From NCBI GenBank assembly GCA_934432725.1, contig CAKRZE010000012.1, forward strand, positions 1-64,000: a DNA stretch of 64,000 nt. The letters run 5' to 3'. The position numbers and the translations under genes were made by a program. Under the pieces are notes generated by a model, which ran no database searches, was not told the origin of the DNA, and worked only from the letters and a program-made list of their open reading frames with translations. The DNA comes from an uncultured Eubacteriales bacterium (GTDB taxonomy: Bacteria; Bacillota; Clostridia; Oscillospirales; CAG-272). This document shows, piece by piece, positions 7,927 to 17,090 of the stretch (within the stretch, counting starts at the first letter, position 1; each line of letters starts with the position of its first letter).

Positions 7927-8484
7927 ATGAAATACTATGAAATGACCATTGCCGGGCTGAAGCGCCGGCTTCCGATCTGCCCGGTCAACGACAGCCTGTC
8001 CATCGGCGCGTTTGTGATTTTCGGGGATGCCCCCCTGACGGTGGCTTGCGCGGCGGAGCTGTTAAAGCTGGCTCCGGCATATGACTATCTGATTACGGCA
8101 GAGGCAAAGGGCATTCCGCTGATTCACGAAATGGCGCGTCAGCACGGAGATGCCAAGTATTTTCTGGCACGCAAGGGCGCTAAGCTTTACATGACCGGCG
8201 TTTTTGATGTTGCGGTACATTCGATCTCCACGGCAAAGGAGCAGCATCTCTATCTGGATACCGCCGATGCAGAAATGATGAAGGGAAAACGCATTCTGAT
8301 CGTGGATGATGTGATTTCCACGGGCGAATCGCTGCAAGCCATTGAAAAGCTGGTTGAAAAGGCGGGCGGCACGGTCTGCGGCAGAATGGCGATCCTTGCG
8401 GAGGGAGATGCTCAGCAGCGCACGGATATTCAGTATCTGGAGAAGCTGCCGCTGTTCCGTCCGGACGGAACGCCGATGGAATGA
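7927..8484 (+). CDS. Adenine phosphoribosyltransferase-like protein
   Basis: A 185-residue type I phosphoribosyltransferase fold. The PRPP-binding loop RILIVDDVISTGES (122-135) is intact, and residues 56-75 (ITAEAKGIPLIHEMARQHG) match the region of adenine or xanthine phosphoribosyltransferases that carries the pyrophosphate loop. Such enzymes salvage a base with PRPP to give a nucleotide. The start follows a GGGGAGGAG site. The EIIC-type membrane protein follows after about 120 bases, possibly on the same transcript. The base specificity (adenine, xanthine or other) is not certain, and a regulator role is also possible in this family. Confidence 0.75.
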   Translation: MKYYEMTIAGLKRRLPICPVNDSLSIGAFVIFGDAPLTVACAAELLKLAPAYDYLITAEAKGIPLIHEMARQHGDAKYFLARKGAKLYMTGVFDVAVHSISTAKEQHLYLDTADAEMMKGKRILIVDDVISTGESLQAIEKLVEKAGGTVCGRMAILAEGDAQQRTDIQYLEKLPLFRPDGTPME

Positions 8485-8605
8485 GGCTGGGAGGGTGTAT
8501 CCGCCTCTTTTGTGATCGGAATGCGGCTCCGGTTGGCAATTCAAAAATATGCGGCGGCTTCCCGGGATGCGGGGGCTTTGTCCGCGTGAAAGGATTAGCT
8601 TTGTT

Positions 8606-9673
8606 ATGACTCTCTTGAAAAAGTATCTCAAACGCTATTTTATCGATGCCATGGGGGCTATGGCGCTCGGCTTATTCGCTTCCCTTCTGATCGGAACGAT
8701 TTTCAGCGCGATGGGAATGATCCCCGGGCTTTCCTTTCTGAATCAGATTGGCTCCTATGCCAAGGCGATGGCGGGACCTGCAATGGCTGCGGCAATCGCA
8801 TATTCTCTGAAGGGGCACCCCTTGGTGATTTTCACCTGCGCAGGTGTCGGATATGCCGCAAATCAGCTGGGCGGTGCGGGCGGTCCGCTCGCCGTGTTTG
8901 TAATTGCGATTGTGGCTGCCGAGATCGGCATGCTCGTTTCCAAAAAAACAAAGGTGGACATTATTGTGACGCCTTTTGTGACGCTTCTGGTTGGCGGAGG
9001 GCTTTCCCTTCTGATCGCTCCCGCAATCGGAAAGGGAGTCAGCGTGATCAGCACGTTCATCGGCTGGGCGGCAACACAGGCGCCCTTTGTGACCGGAGTG
9101 ATCGTCTCTGTCGTCATCGGCATGGTGCTGACGCTGCCGATCTCCAGCGCTGCGATCTGCGCCGGACTGCTTTTGACCGGAAGCGCCGCCGTTGCGGGCA
9201 GCTCTGCCGGACTTGCCATTGCGGGCGGAGCTGCCGTTGCGGGCTGCTGCGCACAGATGGTCGGCTTTGCGGTGATCAGCTTTGGGGACAACGGCTGGGG
9301 CGGCTTTCTTTCGCAGGGACTCGGGACCAGTATGCTTCAGGTTCCGAATATCAATAAAAAGCCGATTATCTGGCTGGCGCCCACGCTTGCGTCCGCTGTG
9401 ACGGGTCCTCTTGCCACCTGCGTGTTCCATATGCGCATGTATGGGGAGGCGATCAATTCCGGAATGGGGACCTGCGGACTGCTCGGTCCGATCGGAATCG
9501 TTCTCGGATGGCTGGATAAGAGCAACGGATATCCCGATGCCGTGGGAGTCTGGGACTGGGTCGGACTGGTTCTGATCTGCTTCATTCTGCCGGCGGTGCT
9601 TTCCTGGGGCTTTGACAGGATCGGAAGAAAGCTGGGCTGGATCCGTCCCGGCGATATGAAGCTCGATATCTGA
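8606..9673 (+). CDS. PTS EIIC-type membrane transporter (PTS_EIIC_2 family)
   Basis: A very hydrophobic 355-residue protein with about ten membrane segments and glycine-rich loops (AAIAYSLKGHP, GYAANQLGGAGGPLAV, GFAVISFGDNGWGGFLSQG). The pattern matches the EIIC-like family of uncharacterised phosphotransferase permeases. No IIA or IIB domain is fused or encoded nearby, so a stand-alone permease or regulator is possible. I chose the ATG at 8606, which has GAAAGGA nine bases upstream, over an in-frame ATG 57 bases earlier that would add a charged non-membrane stretch. Confidence 0.75.
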   Translation: MTLLKKYLKRYFIDAMGAMALGLFASLLIGTIFSAMGMIPGLSFLNQIGSYAKAMAGPAMAAAIAYSLKGHPLVIFTCAGVGYAANQLGGAGGPLAVFVIAIVAAEIGMLVSKKTKVDIIVTPFVTLLVGGGLSLLIAPAIGKGVSVISTFIGWAATQAPFVTGVIVSVVIGMVLTLPISSAAICAGLLLTGSAAVAGSSAGLAIAGGAAVAGCCAQMVGFAVISFGDNGWGGFLSQGLGTSMLQVPNINKKPIIWLAPTLASAVTGPLATCVFHMRMYGEAINSGMGTCGLLGPIGIVLGWLDKSNGYPDAVGVWDWVGLVLICFILPAVLSWGFDRIGRKLGWIRPGDMKLDI

Positions 9674-9936
9674 CGGATACGGAGCTCGGACGGGAAACCC
9701 GGAGCCTTGAGACAGATTGGCTTGTCCGACGGCTCGCTTTTGACTCGGTGCGGCTTTTGCGGTGACGCAGGTTCTGTCCGGCAGCATCGGGTGAGCTTTT
9801 GGAAAATGCTGTGGGGCAGAGGAGTTTTCCGAAAAAGAAGCATTCAAATGAAGTTTTGCGGATTTTCCTGCTTCGGAGGCGATGATTTCGCTTTGCGGGC
9901 AGGCATCGGTTCCGCGGGAAGGAAAGCTTTCACACT

Positions 9937-10563
9937 GTGAAGGCAACGGACGTGAAGATGAAATTCGAACATACACAGGTGTATAATTTTGACGGAGCGC
10001 TCCGCGGAATGAGAAATCCGCTGAATTCATGGGATCGGTCCGACAGCCGGTGGGATGACGGGGTCTTTGTGATCGGACCGAAGGATATGGATCTGTGCAG
10101 ACGGCTGATTGAGGGCGGAACGGAGCACCGGAAGTTTTTGCGTCAGATCTTTGTCTGCGTGGATATCACCGCTCCTTTGTACTGGTGGTCGGAATACGAT
10201 ACGTATAAGGTCGGGACTGCGGCGAATTCCACATCGACCATGCATACGCTGAGTAAATTTCCGATCACGCTCTCCATGTTTGCGGTCGATCCGGACGAAA
10301 CACAGCTTCCGTACTGGAACGCAGTGGTCGCACACCTGGAGGAGCTGCGTCTGAAATACAATGAGACGAAGGACTATCACTGGTTCCGCTGTATGAAGCA
10401 GCAGCTGCCGGCAGCGTTCTGCCAGACGAGAACCTGTACCTTCTCCTATGAAAATGTGCGCGCGATGATCGGTCAGCGGCACAATCACAGGCTTTCGGAG
10501 TGGTCCGCAGAATTTACGGCGTGGGCACATACGCTGCCGTATGCGGAGCAGCTTCTGTTTTGA
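9937..10563 (+). CDS. Conserved protein, distant ThyX-like look
   Basis: A 208-residue soluble protein that I recognise only as a conserved Firmicute and phage hypothetical. Its signature is GALRGMRNPLNSWD, GTEHRKFLRQIFVCVDITAP, YWWSEYDTYKVGT and NSTSTMHTLSKFP. The run of EHRKFLR, the aromatic YWW and the S/T/H-rich stretch recall the flavin-dependent thymidylate synthase ThyX, but the ThyX RHRxxSxxxxSxR motif is not clearly present. The C-terminus (MIGQRHNHRLSEWSAEFTAW) could hold a substitute. The true start may be the ATG at 9958 (MKFEHTQV). A strong terminator follows, so it stands alone. Confidence 0.55.
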   Translation: MKATDVKMKFEHTQVYNFDGALRGMRNPLNSWDRSDSRWDDGVFVIGPKDMDLCRRLIEGGTEHRKFLRQIFVCVDITAPLYWWSEYDTYKVGTAANSTSTMHTLSKFPITLSMFAVDPDETQLPYWNAVVAHLEELRLKYNETKDYHWFRCMKQQLPAAFCQTRTCTFSYENVRAMIGQRHNHRLSEWSAEFTAWAHTLPYAEQLLF

Positions 10564-10593
10564 TCGTATTGTATCATGTTGTATAGTATCATG

Positions 10594-10632
10594 GCTCCGG
10601 CTGTCTTACGGAAAAGCAGCCGGAGCGTTTTT
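10594..10632 (+). terminator. Intrinsic terminator
   Basis: GCTCCGGCTG (10594-10603) pairs with CAGCCGGAGC (10617-10626) and is followed by GTTTTT. Confidence 0.85.
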
Positions 10633-11492
10633 GTATCCGGGAGGGAAACGACGGCAGTCCGGAGAATACGACAGGGCAATGTGTGGAACGCTATAGCTAT
10701 AGGAAGGGAGAGGCATTCCGGACGGCTGATCGGACGGGCGGTATGAGGGACTTTTCGAAACAGACCCGGAGCCGTGCCGGAGGGAAGCTTTTGAAGGCTG
10801 TCTGACAGCGGGGCAATGAGACGGAGGCTGAGCCGGGCGATCAGCTTTGCTGGGGACACGGCACGATGGTTGGCTGCTTTGCTGGGTTTGGCGCTGCTTC
10901 GCGGCACGGAAAAACGCTTTTGGGATGCTTTGCGGCAGAGTGGAGAAAGGCGCTTTTGCAGGCATTCCGGAAAAAGCCGGGAGTGCCGGACGGGACTGCC
11001 GCGCCGCTTGACAGAGGGACGCGGCGGCAGACTGGCGCGGGGGCGGCGGTAAGATATGGGCTGGCGTGCGGGGGAGAAATGCGGGACGGCAGGCGATGGG
11101 GTGGATGCCATCGGACGCCGTGCGCACAGAGGACTGTACGCAGGAATGCGCCGGAGCGGAACATGCGCCGAAAGCCGAAAATGATGGAGATTATGCATTT
11201 TTTGAAATTCATCTGTACATTTTGCAGGGAATGTGCTACAATAAAGAAGGAACAGCGGCAAGCAGGATGCTGCGGCGAAAAATAAATGCGGGGAGCTTTG
11301 TCCGTGCCGCAGGAGATGCTTGCAGCAGGCTGTGCGGTCGGTTTTGCTGCGGATGAAGTGCGGCGGCGGATGCCTTCGGACCGGTGCGATCCGGCTGCGG
11401 TAAAAATGATTTTTTCTTGCGCGGAATGCGCATTTGTCAGGTAAAAAACAAAACAGAAGGAGTTTCCCGCTTCATTTTGCCGGGAATGTTGA
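10633..11492. other. Long intergenic stretch before the YitT gene
   Basis: About 860 bases without a convincing gene; open frames are arginine-rich and lack ribosome sites. A weak promoter-like pair, TGTACA (11214) and TACAAT (11237) with a 17-base spacer, could serve the YitT gene and would leave a leader of about 245 bases. I see no known riboswitch in it. Confidence 0.5.
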
Positions 11493-12374
11493 ATGCTTAT
11501 GAAAAATAAGTGCAGATGGGGCAAGTTGGTTCTTGATTATGGGATCATTACCGTGTCCTGCGCGGTCTATGCGCTGGGCTTTTGCTGGTTCTATCAGCCG
11601 AACAGCATTTCTTTCGGCGGATTTACCGGTATTGCGCAGATTCTGAATCACTTTATTCCGGCGCTTCCGGTGGGAGCTCTGATTCTGGCAATGAATGTCC
11701 CTCTTTTTGTGCTTGCACTGAAAAAGCAGGGGCTGAAGCTGCTTTGCTCTTCGGCATACGCAATGGCGGTCAGCTCCCTGATGATCGATGCGCTGACGCT
11801 TTGGGTGGATTTCCCGAGGTCGGAGGATCTGATTCTGGCTGCAATCTGCGGCGGTGTGATTATGGGGATGTCCATGGGTGTGATGCTGAACTTCGGCGCG
11901 ACAACAGGCGGAACGGAGCTTCTGGCAAGACTTCTGAAGTATAAATTCCGCCATCTTCCGATCGGAAAGCTCTGTCTTGCACTGGATACCGTGGTGATTG
12001 TGCTGTACACGGTTGCATTCCGCAATATATACAGCGGTTTGTACGGCTTGATTGCCATGTATATTTCCAGCACCGCCATGGATACGGTGATATACGGAAT
12101 CCGCAAGAGCAGGCTTGCCTTTATCATCAGCGACAAGGCAGACGAGATCCGGGTGAAGCTGCTGGAATTCGGGCTGGGTGTGACCAAGATCAGCGCAGAG
12201 GGAGGCTGGAGCAAGGAGCATAAGCAAATCCTTCTGTGTGCCTTTAAAAATCAGTATGTCGCCTATATCAAGCCTGCCGTGACTGCGATCGATCCGGATG
12301 CGTTCATTATCCTGTGCGATGCTAATGAAATTCTCGGAGAGGGCTTTGAAACCTATACGGACGACAGCCTGTGA
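11493..12374 (+). CDS. YitT family membrane protein
   Basis: A 293-residue protein with the two-part YitT layout. There are five or six membrane segments in residues 10-200 (LDYGIITVSCAVYALGFCWF, SISFGGFTGIAQIL, GTELLARLLKYKF), then a cytoplasmic DUF2179 domain (about 205-290) ending VTAIDPDAFIILCDANEILGEGF. Function in the cell is unknown; related proteins are suspected transporters or regulators. The gene has a weak AGGAG-type site. Its last codons begin a 30-bp tandem repeat, so the C-terminus (TYTDDSL) has probably been shaped by that repeat. Confidence 0.85.
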   Translation: MLMKNKCRWGKLVLDYGIITVSCAVYALGFCWFYQPNSISFGGFTGIAQILNHFIPALPVGALILAMNVPLFVLALKKQGLKLLCSSAYAMAVSSLMIDALTLWVDFPRSEDLILAAICGGVIMGMSMGVMLNFGATTGGTELLARLLKYKFRHLPIGKLCLALDTVVIVLYTVAFRNIYSGLYGLIAMYISSTAMDTVIYGIRKSRLAFIISDKADEIRVKLLEFGLGVTKISAEGGWSKEHKQILLCAFKNQYVAYIKPAVTAIDPDAFIILCDANEILGEGFETYTDDSL

Positions 12375-12470
12375 GGATGTATTTGTGACGGACGGCAGCC
12401 CGTGAGGGGCATCTGTGACGGACGGCAGCCCGTGAGGGGCATCTGTTACGGACGGCAGCCTGTGAGAGGG
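12357..12470 (+). repeat. 30-bp tandem repeat over the yitT 3' end
   Basis: The unit ACGGACGGCAGCCCGTGAGG plus ten more bases occurs about 3.7 times: 12357-12387 (divergent, inside the gene end), 12388-12417, 12418-12447 and 12448-12470 (partial). Copies two and three differ at one base. Confidence 0.85.
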
Positions 12471-12539
12471 ACGGAGGGCACAATCTGTGAGGGCGCGTCC
12501 GTTTTAAAGGCAGTGCCGGGGGGCAGCTTTAAAAAAAAC

Positions 12540-12589
12540 AAGGAGTTAAAATCACTGCTCTGACGAGCTGTGACCTTAACTCCTTTTTT
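12540..12589. terminator. Bidirectional terminator between yitT and the TPM gene
   Basis: AAGGAGTTAA pairs with TTAACTCCTT, extended inwards by TCAC/GTGA and GCTC/GAGC. T runs flank it on both strands, which suits the convergent genes on either side. Confidence 0.8.
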
Positions 12590-12645
12590 GCTATGCGCCT
12601 GCAGTACGGTATCGCTGTGATGCGGTGCAGACAGCTGCGGGACGG

Positions 12646-13614
12646 TCAGCGTCTGCCGCCGCCCCTGCCGGCGCCCCCGCCGAAGGAACCGCCTCCGCCA
12701 CCGGAGTGACCTCCGCCGAAGCCACCGGAGCGACCTCCGCCGAAGCCGCCGGAGCGACCTCCGCCGAAGCCCCCGGGGCGACCTCCGCCAAAGCCTCCGG
12801 GGCGACCTCCGCCGAAGCTGCCGGGGCGTCCTCCGCCAAAGCCTCCGGAGTGCCACCCGCCGAAGCCGCCGGGAGGAGGCGGACCGTGTCTGGGTCCGCT
12901 GCCGCCTAAAAACGGGAGAAGGCAGCATCCGCAGCCCGAGCAGCTTCCGCTCCCGATAGCCTTAATGATGGCGATCAGGAAAATGATCATAACGGCGATG
13001 GTGATGATTCGGGCAAAAACAGTGAAGAAGGAGGGCAGATGCTCTGTTGAGGGGGTCGGAACTGCGGGGTCAACCGGGTCGGCGTTGCTGCCGCCGCTGC
13101 CCGACCCGTACAGCTCGGTAAGTCGGCTGTTTAAAACCCGGAACAGCGTGATGACGCCGGCACTGTAATCCTGCTTTGCAAAGTCCGGCTCCAGATATTT
13201 GTCCAGATAGTCGGCGAGCTGCCCGGCAGACAGGGAATTCTCCAGCCCTTTTCCGGGCATGAGCCAGTAGTCCTCCTCCTGGATGGCGAGAACCAGCAGC
13301 AAACCGTTATTTTTTTCTTTGCTTCCGATGCCCCAGCTGTTGAACAGGGCATAGGCATAATCCTCAAGATTTTCACCGCCCAGAGACTGTACGGTTACGA
13401 CAACGATTTGCGCGCCGGTTGTTTGATACAGGGTTTCGTTTGTGGAACTGATTTCCTTCTTAACGCTGTCGCTCAGGACATCGGCGTAATCGTTGACATA
13501 AAAGTCATCGGTCGGCTCTGGAACAGTGACTGCCGCCGCTGCTGTCGGCAGGATCAGAAGTGCCAGCGCGGCGATGCACAGAAATTTCAGAAAAACGTGA
13601 TATTTTTTTCTCAT
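12646..13614 (-). CDS. Secreted TPM-domain protein with glycine-rich tail
   Basis: A 322-residue YgcG-type protein. Residues 1-28 form a signal peptide (KFLCIAALALLILPTAAAA). A TPM domain follows (about 34-170: FYVNDYADVLSD, TGAQIVVVTVQSLGG, GIGSKEKNNGLLLVLAI, YWLMPGKGLE), then a membrane segment (about 205-225), a cysteine-rich turn (SGSCSGCGCC) and a tail of GGFGGGRP or GGFGGGRS repeats. TPM proteins are envelope or thylakoid factors, some with phosphatase activity. The tail DNA is a 24-bp tandem repeat. The start overlaps the lemA-like stop by four bases, so the two are coupled. Confidence 0.85.
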   Translation of the reverse strand: MRKKYHVFLKFLCIAALALLILPTAAAAVTVPEPTDDFYVNDYADVLSDSVKKEISSTNETLYQTTGAQIVVVTVQSLGGENLEDYAYALFNSWGIGSKEKNNGLLLVLAIQEEDYWLMPGKGLENSLSAGQLADYLDKYLEPDFAKQDYSAGVITLFRVLNSRLTELYGSGSGGSNADPVDPAVPTPSTEHLPSFFTVFARIITIAVMIIFLIAIIKAIGSGSCSGCGCCLLPFLGGSGPRHGPPPPGGFGGWHSGGFGGGRPGSFGGGRPGGFGGGRPGGFGGGRSGGFGGGRSGGFGGGHSGGGGGSFGGGAGRGGGRR

Positions 13615-14168
13615 CCGAACAACTCCACATCCGTGATCCCTGTAATGCCGGACAGCAGGGACGCGGGAAATCCGTCCAGAATACGGTTGAAGGCAAGCGC
13701 CTGTTCGTTATAGCTGCTGTGCTTGATCTTATCCATTTCACTTTGAATGTTGGTATGATTGATCATGGCATCGGTTTTGTGCTTTTCACTGATTCCGGGG
13801 GTGCTGTCGTGCAGCTTGTAATACAGCTCGGAGGCTGCGGCATAGAGCCGGTCAAGCGCCGCGCTCTTTTTTGACGGAGTGTCGGCTTCATACAGCTCCG
13901 AGCGCGCAGCTTCCACGGCAAGAATTGCCGGGTCCTGCGGGTCGTAATAGCGCTTTGCGGTGCTGCACAGATTGACGCTTTCCTTTGCAATGTTCGTCAG
14001 GCGCGTGCCGATGCCCGGCTCGCTGTCCGTACCCTCGGCAAACAGGCGCTCTACCGCGCTCCTTTTTGCCTGCAATGAGCGGTGCCCGCCGATAAGGATC
14101 GACAGAATGATCATGATCCCCATTGCAAAAGCGGCAAAACGGCTGCTTTTCAGGATGTTTTCCTTCAT
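13611..14168 (-). CDS. LemA-like membrane-anchored protein
   Basis: A 185-residue protein with one N-terminal membrane segment (about 11-30, AAFAMGIMIILSILIGG) and a long helical outer domain with ILDGFPASLLSGITG near the end, as in LemA proteins (YNxxV...FP...L). Function is unknown; LemA commonly pairs with TPM proteins, as here, where the stop overlaps the TPM start. No good ribosome site precedes the ATG; a perfect palindrome TTCGCATATGCGAA lies just upstream and a GAGGAGG sits beyond it. Confidence 0.75.
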   Translation of the reverse strand: MKENILKSSRFAAFAMGIMIILSILIGGHRSLQAKRSAVERLFAEGTDSEPGIGTRLTNIAKESVNLCSTAKRYYDPQDPAILAVEAARSELYEADTPSKKSAALDRLYAAASELYYKLHDSTPGISEKHKTDAMINHTNIQSEMDKIKHSSYNEQALAFNRILDGFPASLLSGITGITDVELFG

Positions 14169-14331
14169 ACTTTATGACCATAGCCTTCGCATATGCGAAA
14201 GCCTCCTCTTTCCGGAATAGTGATTGGCGTCCTCAAAATGTGAATCAAAGAGTCATTGCCGGGGCTTTGCGGGGCAGAGCTCCCGATATGCCGGTTTGAC
14301 AGGCATCGGTGCGGCTCGGACAGATCAAACG

Positions 14332-15441
14332 TCAGTTTGCCGCAGGAGACTGGGGAATATAGGCAAGCAGCTTGTTTTTCAGCTCGTTTTCGATTCTGCC
14401 AAGCTCGGTGCGCGCCGCTTCGCGCTTTGCCTTGCCTTCCTCCTGAATCTGCATGACCTCATCCAGCGTTGCGATCAGCTGCTCATTCGTATAGGTCAGA
14501 GTCTCTGTGTCAACGATTCCTCTTTCCGATTCCCGCGCGATATCCGAGGTGCCCTGACGGAGCATGTCGGCATTCTTTTTCAGAAGCTCGTTTGTCATGT
14601 CATTTACGGCACGCTCTGCCTTCATCGCCTGCTCGGAGTGCGCCAGTCCGAGCGCGATGACAATCTGACTTTTCCACAGCGGAATGGTGTTGTTCATCGT
14701 GGACTGGATTTTTTCCGCGAGCATGTTGTCGTTGTTCTGTACCAGACGAATCTGCGGTCCCATCTGGAGCGCGATCGTGCGGGTCAGCTCCAGATCGTGC
14801 AGCTTCTTTTCAAACCGGTCGCAGAAAGAGGAAAAGTCCTTTGCCTTCTGCGCGTCCTCCGGAAGCCCGGTCTGTGCAGCACGGTCGGTGTATTCCTTGA
14901 GCTGAACGCTGCGTGCCTCCTCCAGCGCCTTCCTTCCGGCTTCAATATACAGGGTCAGGTCCCGGAAGTTCTGAAGATTCATGTCATACAGCTTATCCAG
15001 CATCGAAATGTCCTTCAGAAGCTGGACCTGATGCGTCTCCAGCGCGGTGCAGATTTTATCAACATTTACTTCGGTTTTGTCATACTTTGCCTTCAGCGTT
15101 TCAACCTTGTTGCCAGCCTTCCGGAACAACCCGAAAAAGCCCTTGCTCTTGCTCTCTCCGTCAAAGTCCTTCAGCTCGCCGACCAGTCCGACAATCATGT
15201 CGCCGACCTCGCCGAGATCCTGCGTCCGTACATTGGCAAGGGCGGAATCCGAAAATTCCGTGATCTTTTGCTGTGCCTCCGCGCCGAACTGCATGACCGA
15301 AAGCGTGTCGGTCAGGTCCAGATTGCTCCGGATTTCGGCGATCTTTTTCTGCTCTGCCGGGGTGAGGCTCTGCTCGATCCCGGCGATCAGCGCCTGTTCT
15401 TCTTTTTCTTCCGCAGCTTGTACCTTGATTTCGTTTTCCAT
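14332..15441 (-). CDS. telA: Toxic anion resistance protein (TelA/KlaA family)
   Basis: A 369-residue cytoplasmic, mostly helical TelA family protein. Typical stretches are GLFRKAGNKVETLKAKYDK, LLKDISMLDKLYDMNLQNFRD, LYIEAGRKALEEA and MLAEKIQSTMNNTIPLWKSQ. Family members are linked to tellurite, nisin or antibiotic tolerance, probably through envelope stress; the mechanism is not known. The ATG at 15441 has AGGAAAGGA upstream and was chosen over a much longer frame that runs antisense-like through the end of xpaC. It lies 58 bases behind xpaC, its usual partner, in one operon. Confidence 0.88.
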   Translation of the reverse strand: MENEIKVQAAEEKEEQALIAGIEQSLTPAEQKKIAEIRSNLDLTDTLSVMQFGAEAQQKITEFSDSALANVRTQDLGEVGDMIVGLVGELKDFDGESKSKGFFGLFRKAGNKVETLKAKYDKTEVNVDKICTALETHQVQLLKDISMLDKLYDMNLQNFRDLTLYIEAGRKALEEARSVQLKEYTDRAAQTGLPEDAQKAKDFSSFCDRFEKKLHDLELTRTIALQMGPQIRLVQNNDNMLAEKIQSTMNNTIPLWKSQIVIALGLAHSEQAMKAERAVNDMTNELLKKNADMLRQGTSDIARESERGIVDTETLTYTNEQLIATLDEVMQIQEEGKAKREAARTELGRIENELKNKLLAYIPQSPAAN

Positions 15442-15499
15442 AAACAGATTCCTTTCCTGCATGTGAATGAATTGACGGCGTGCCGCACGCCGGGGAGGG

Positions 15500-16213
15500 T
15501 TATTTCTGACCGGAAGTCTCTTCCGGAGCTTCGGTCGTTTTTCGGATGCCGTCGCTTTGGAGCATTGCTTCAAGGACGTCCACGTCCGTTGAAACGTCCA
15601 GAGCGGTATCCCGGAACAGCTTATCCAGCTGATGGCTGAACAGCGTTTCCATGGCACCGACGGCTTCCCGGATTTCCTGCTCCGACGCCGCAACGTTTGA
15701 ACCGTCCATGCCGTGACGCTCCAGACGGCGGTAGGAGATCAGAAGCTTATCCAGTGTGGGCAGGTAATAATTGAAAAAACGGCGGAGCTGCGGCAGCTGC
15801 CTGCTGTTTTCTGCGACATAATCCAGTATTTTATAAGCGCAGCTGCTCAGGCGCGAAACCGTTTCCCGCATTTCCGGATCCCTTATGGCTTTGCCGGACT
15901 CTGTGACGGATTTCAGTCTGCCGTCAGCCTCCCGGATGATTTTGTCAACATCCGTAATGCCGCTCAGAATCAGCGTGTGCGGCTTCGGGACCCGAACCTG
16001 CTGCGCGGGGAAAAAGTGTGCGGTCAGCACATAGACGCCCGCAGACAGCGCCGCAACGATCAGATAGTGATACCACAGGTACATCGGGAAAAATATTGCG
16101 TACAGGAGCCACAGGATGCCTGCCGCCCAGAACGGAACCGGCGATCTGCGCAGCTTTATGAGGTATTCCTGTCCGTTTTCCTCAGACGGGACTTCTTTGT
16201 GCGTTGTATTCAT
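15500..16213 (-). CDS. xpaC: XpaC family protein
   Basis: A 237-residue protein with two close membrane segments (about 28-62, VPFWAAGILWLLYAIFFPMY and YLIVAALSAGVYVLTA) and a cytoplasmic helical domain (about 85-225) with TLDKLLISYRRLE and the acidic tail FRDTALDVSTDVDVLEAML. This matches XpaC (named for 5-bromo-4-chloroindolyl phosphate hydrolysis in Bacillus), which pairs with TelA in many Firmicutes. The biochemical function is unproven. It is first in the operon and has a plausible promoter 90 bases upstream. Confidence 0.85.
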   Translation of the reverse strand: MNTTHKEVPSEENGQEYLIKLRRSPVPFWAAGILWLLYAIFFPMYLWYHYLIVAALSAGVYVLTAHFFPAQQVRVPKPHTLILSGITDVDKIIREADGRLKSVTESGKAIRDPEMRETVSRLSSCAYKILDYVAENSRQLPQLRRFFNYYLPTLDKLLISYRRLERHGMDGSNVAASEQEIREAVGAMETLFSHQLDKLFRDTALDVSTDVDVLEAMLQSDGIRKTTEAPEETSGQK

Positions 16214-16300
16214 GCTGCTGTTCCTTTCCTCTCTGACCGGGACGTTGCAGCGGGTGTGTGCAATTTCTCCGGCAGCGCGTCATGCTTATTTATCCTCTCT

Positions 16301-16329
16301 ATTATAGTACGTTTTTTTGCAAAACTCAA
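16301..16329 (-). promoter_or_regulatory. Promoter of the xpaC-telA operon
   Basis: Minus-strand TTGAGT (16329-16324), 17-base spacer, TATAAT (16306-16301), about 90 bases before xpaC. Confidence 0.7.
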
Positions 16330-16931
16330 TATAATTTAGGTGAATTTTTTGCAGATCGCCTTCTTTTTGAGAGAATCGTCTGTCTGTTCCGCTGTGTCCG
16401 GACGGCTTTCGGTTCTTTTTTGCGGCGGCTTGTCCGTATGCGCCGGCTTTCACGGCGCAGTTTTGCCTGCCCGGCGGAACCGGGACGGGTGTAAGACGGC
16501 TGCGGCTTTATGCGCCTGCTTTTTGAATCATGCAAAACGGACCTTATGAGCGGGAACACGCTGCTTTTCGGGACCGGCTGCTTCTGCTGCCGGACAGATC
16601 GGATGAGAGGCGTGGTTTTTCGGGCGGCTTACCGGGCGCTCCGACCTCCGGCAGGACTGACGGAATGTCGGGTGCTTTCGTTTTTTTCGGCTCCATCGGC
16701 GGCAAGGCGGAGGCGTCAGAGTGCGGGGTCAATGCCTGTGCGGTGCCCGGGCTCCTGCAAGGAGGCTTCAGGCACCGCTTTTTTACGTATCGGTATGTGC
16801 TTTTACGCTGTCGTTTATCTGACTTCCATTCTGCGAATATGAAAGATTTTTCGAAGAAACGGCGCAAACCATTTCGGCGGCTTTATGATGACGATCTTCA
16901 TGCGGCTTACCCACCCTTCCTCGGCTACCGG
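16330..16931. other. Intergenic stretch, nothing recognised
   Basis: No frame here has a ribosome site and a protein-like composition. The frames seen are rich in arginine and cysteine, as expected by chance in GC-rich DNA. Confidence 0.5.
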
Positions 16932-17090
16932 TTATTTTTGTATGAGATACAGTACGCCTGCCGCAATGATGACAAGTGCTTCCAGTACAACGAGTGTGCG
17001 GCAGGACAGGAAAAAGGTCAACAGAATTCCTGCTCCAAACGCCAGAACGACCATGCCGAGTACCTTGCATGCGTTTCGGATTCCGCTCAT
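16932..17090 (-). CDS. Small two-helix membrane protein
   Basis: A 52-residue protein starting MSGIRNACKV. An AAGGAGGG ribosome site lies eight bases upstream, which decides the short start inside a longer frame. It has two membrane segments (LGMVVLAFGAGILLTFFL and LVVLEALVIIAAGVLYLI) joined by a short loop (SCRT). Proteins of this shape are common and unnamed in Clostridia. The function is unknown. It is alone in a gene-poor stretch. Confidence 0.7.
   Translation of the reverse strand: MSGIRNACKVLGMVVLAFGAGILLTFFLSCRTLVVLEALVIIAAGVLYLIQK

Noticed and set aside
12357..12470. CRISPR-like direct repeats
   Set aside because: The repeats are contiguous without unique spacers, so they are a simple tandem repeat; the same applies to 34197-34500 and 37061-37380. 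No cas gene is present.
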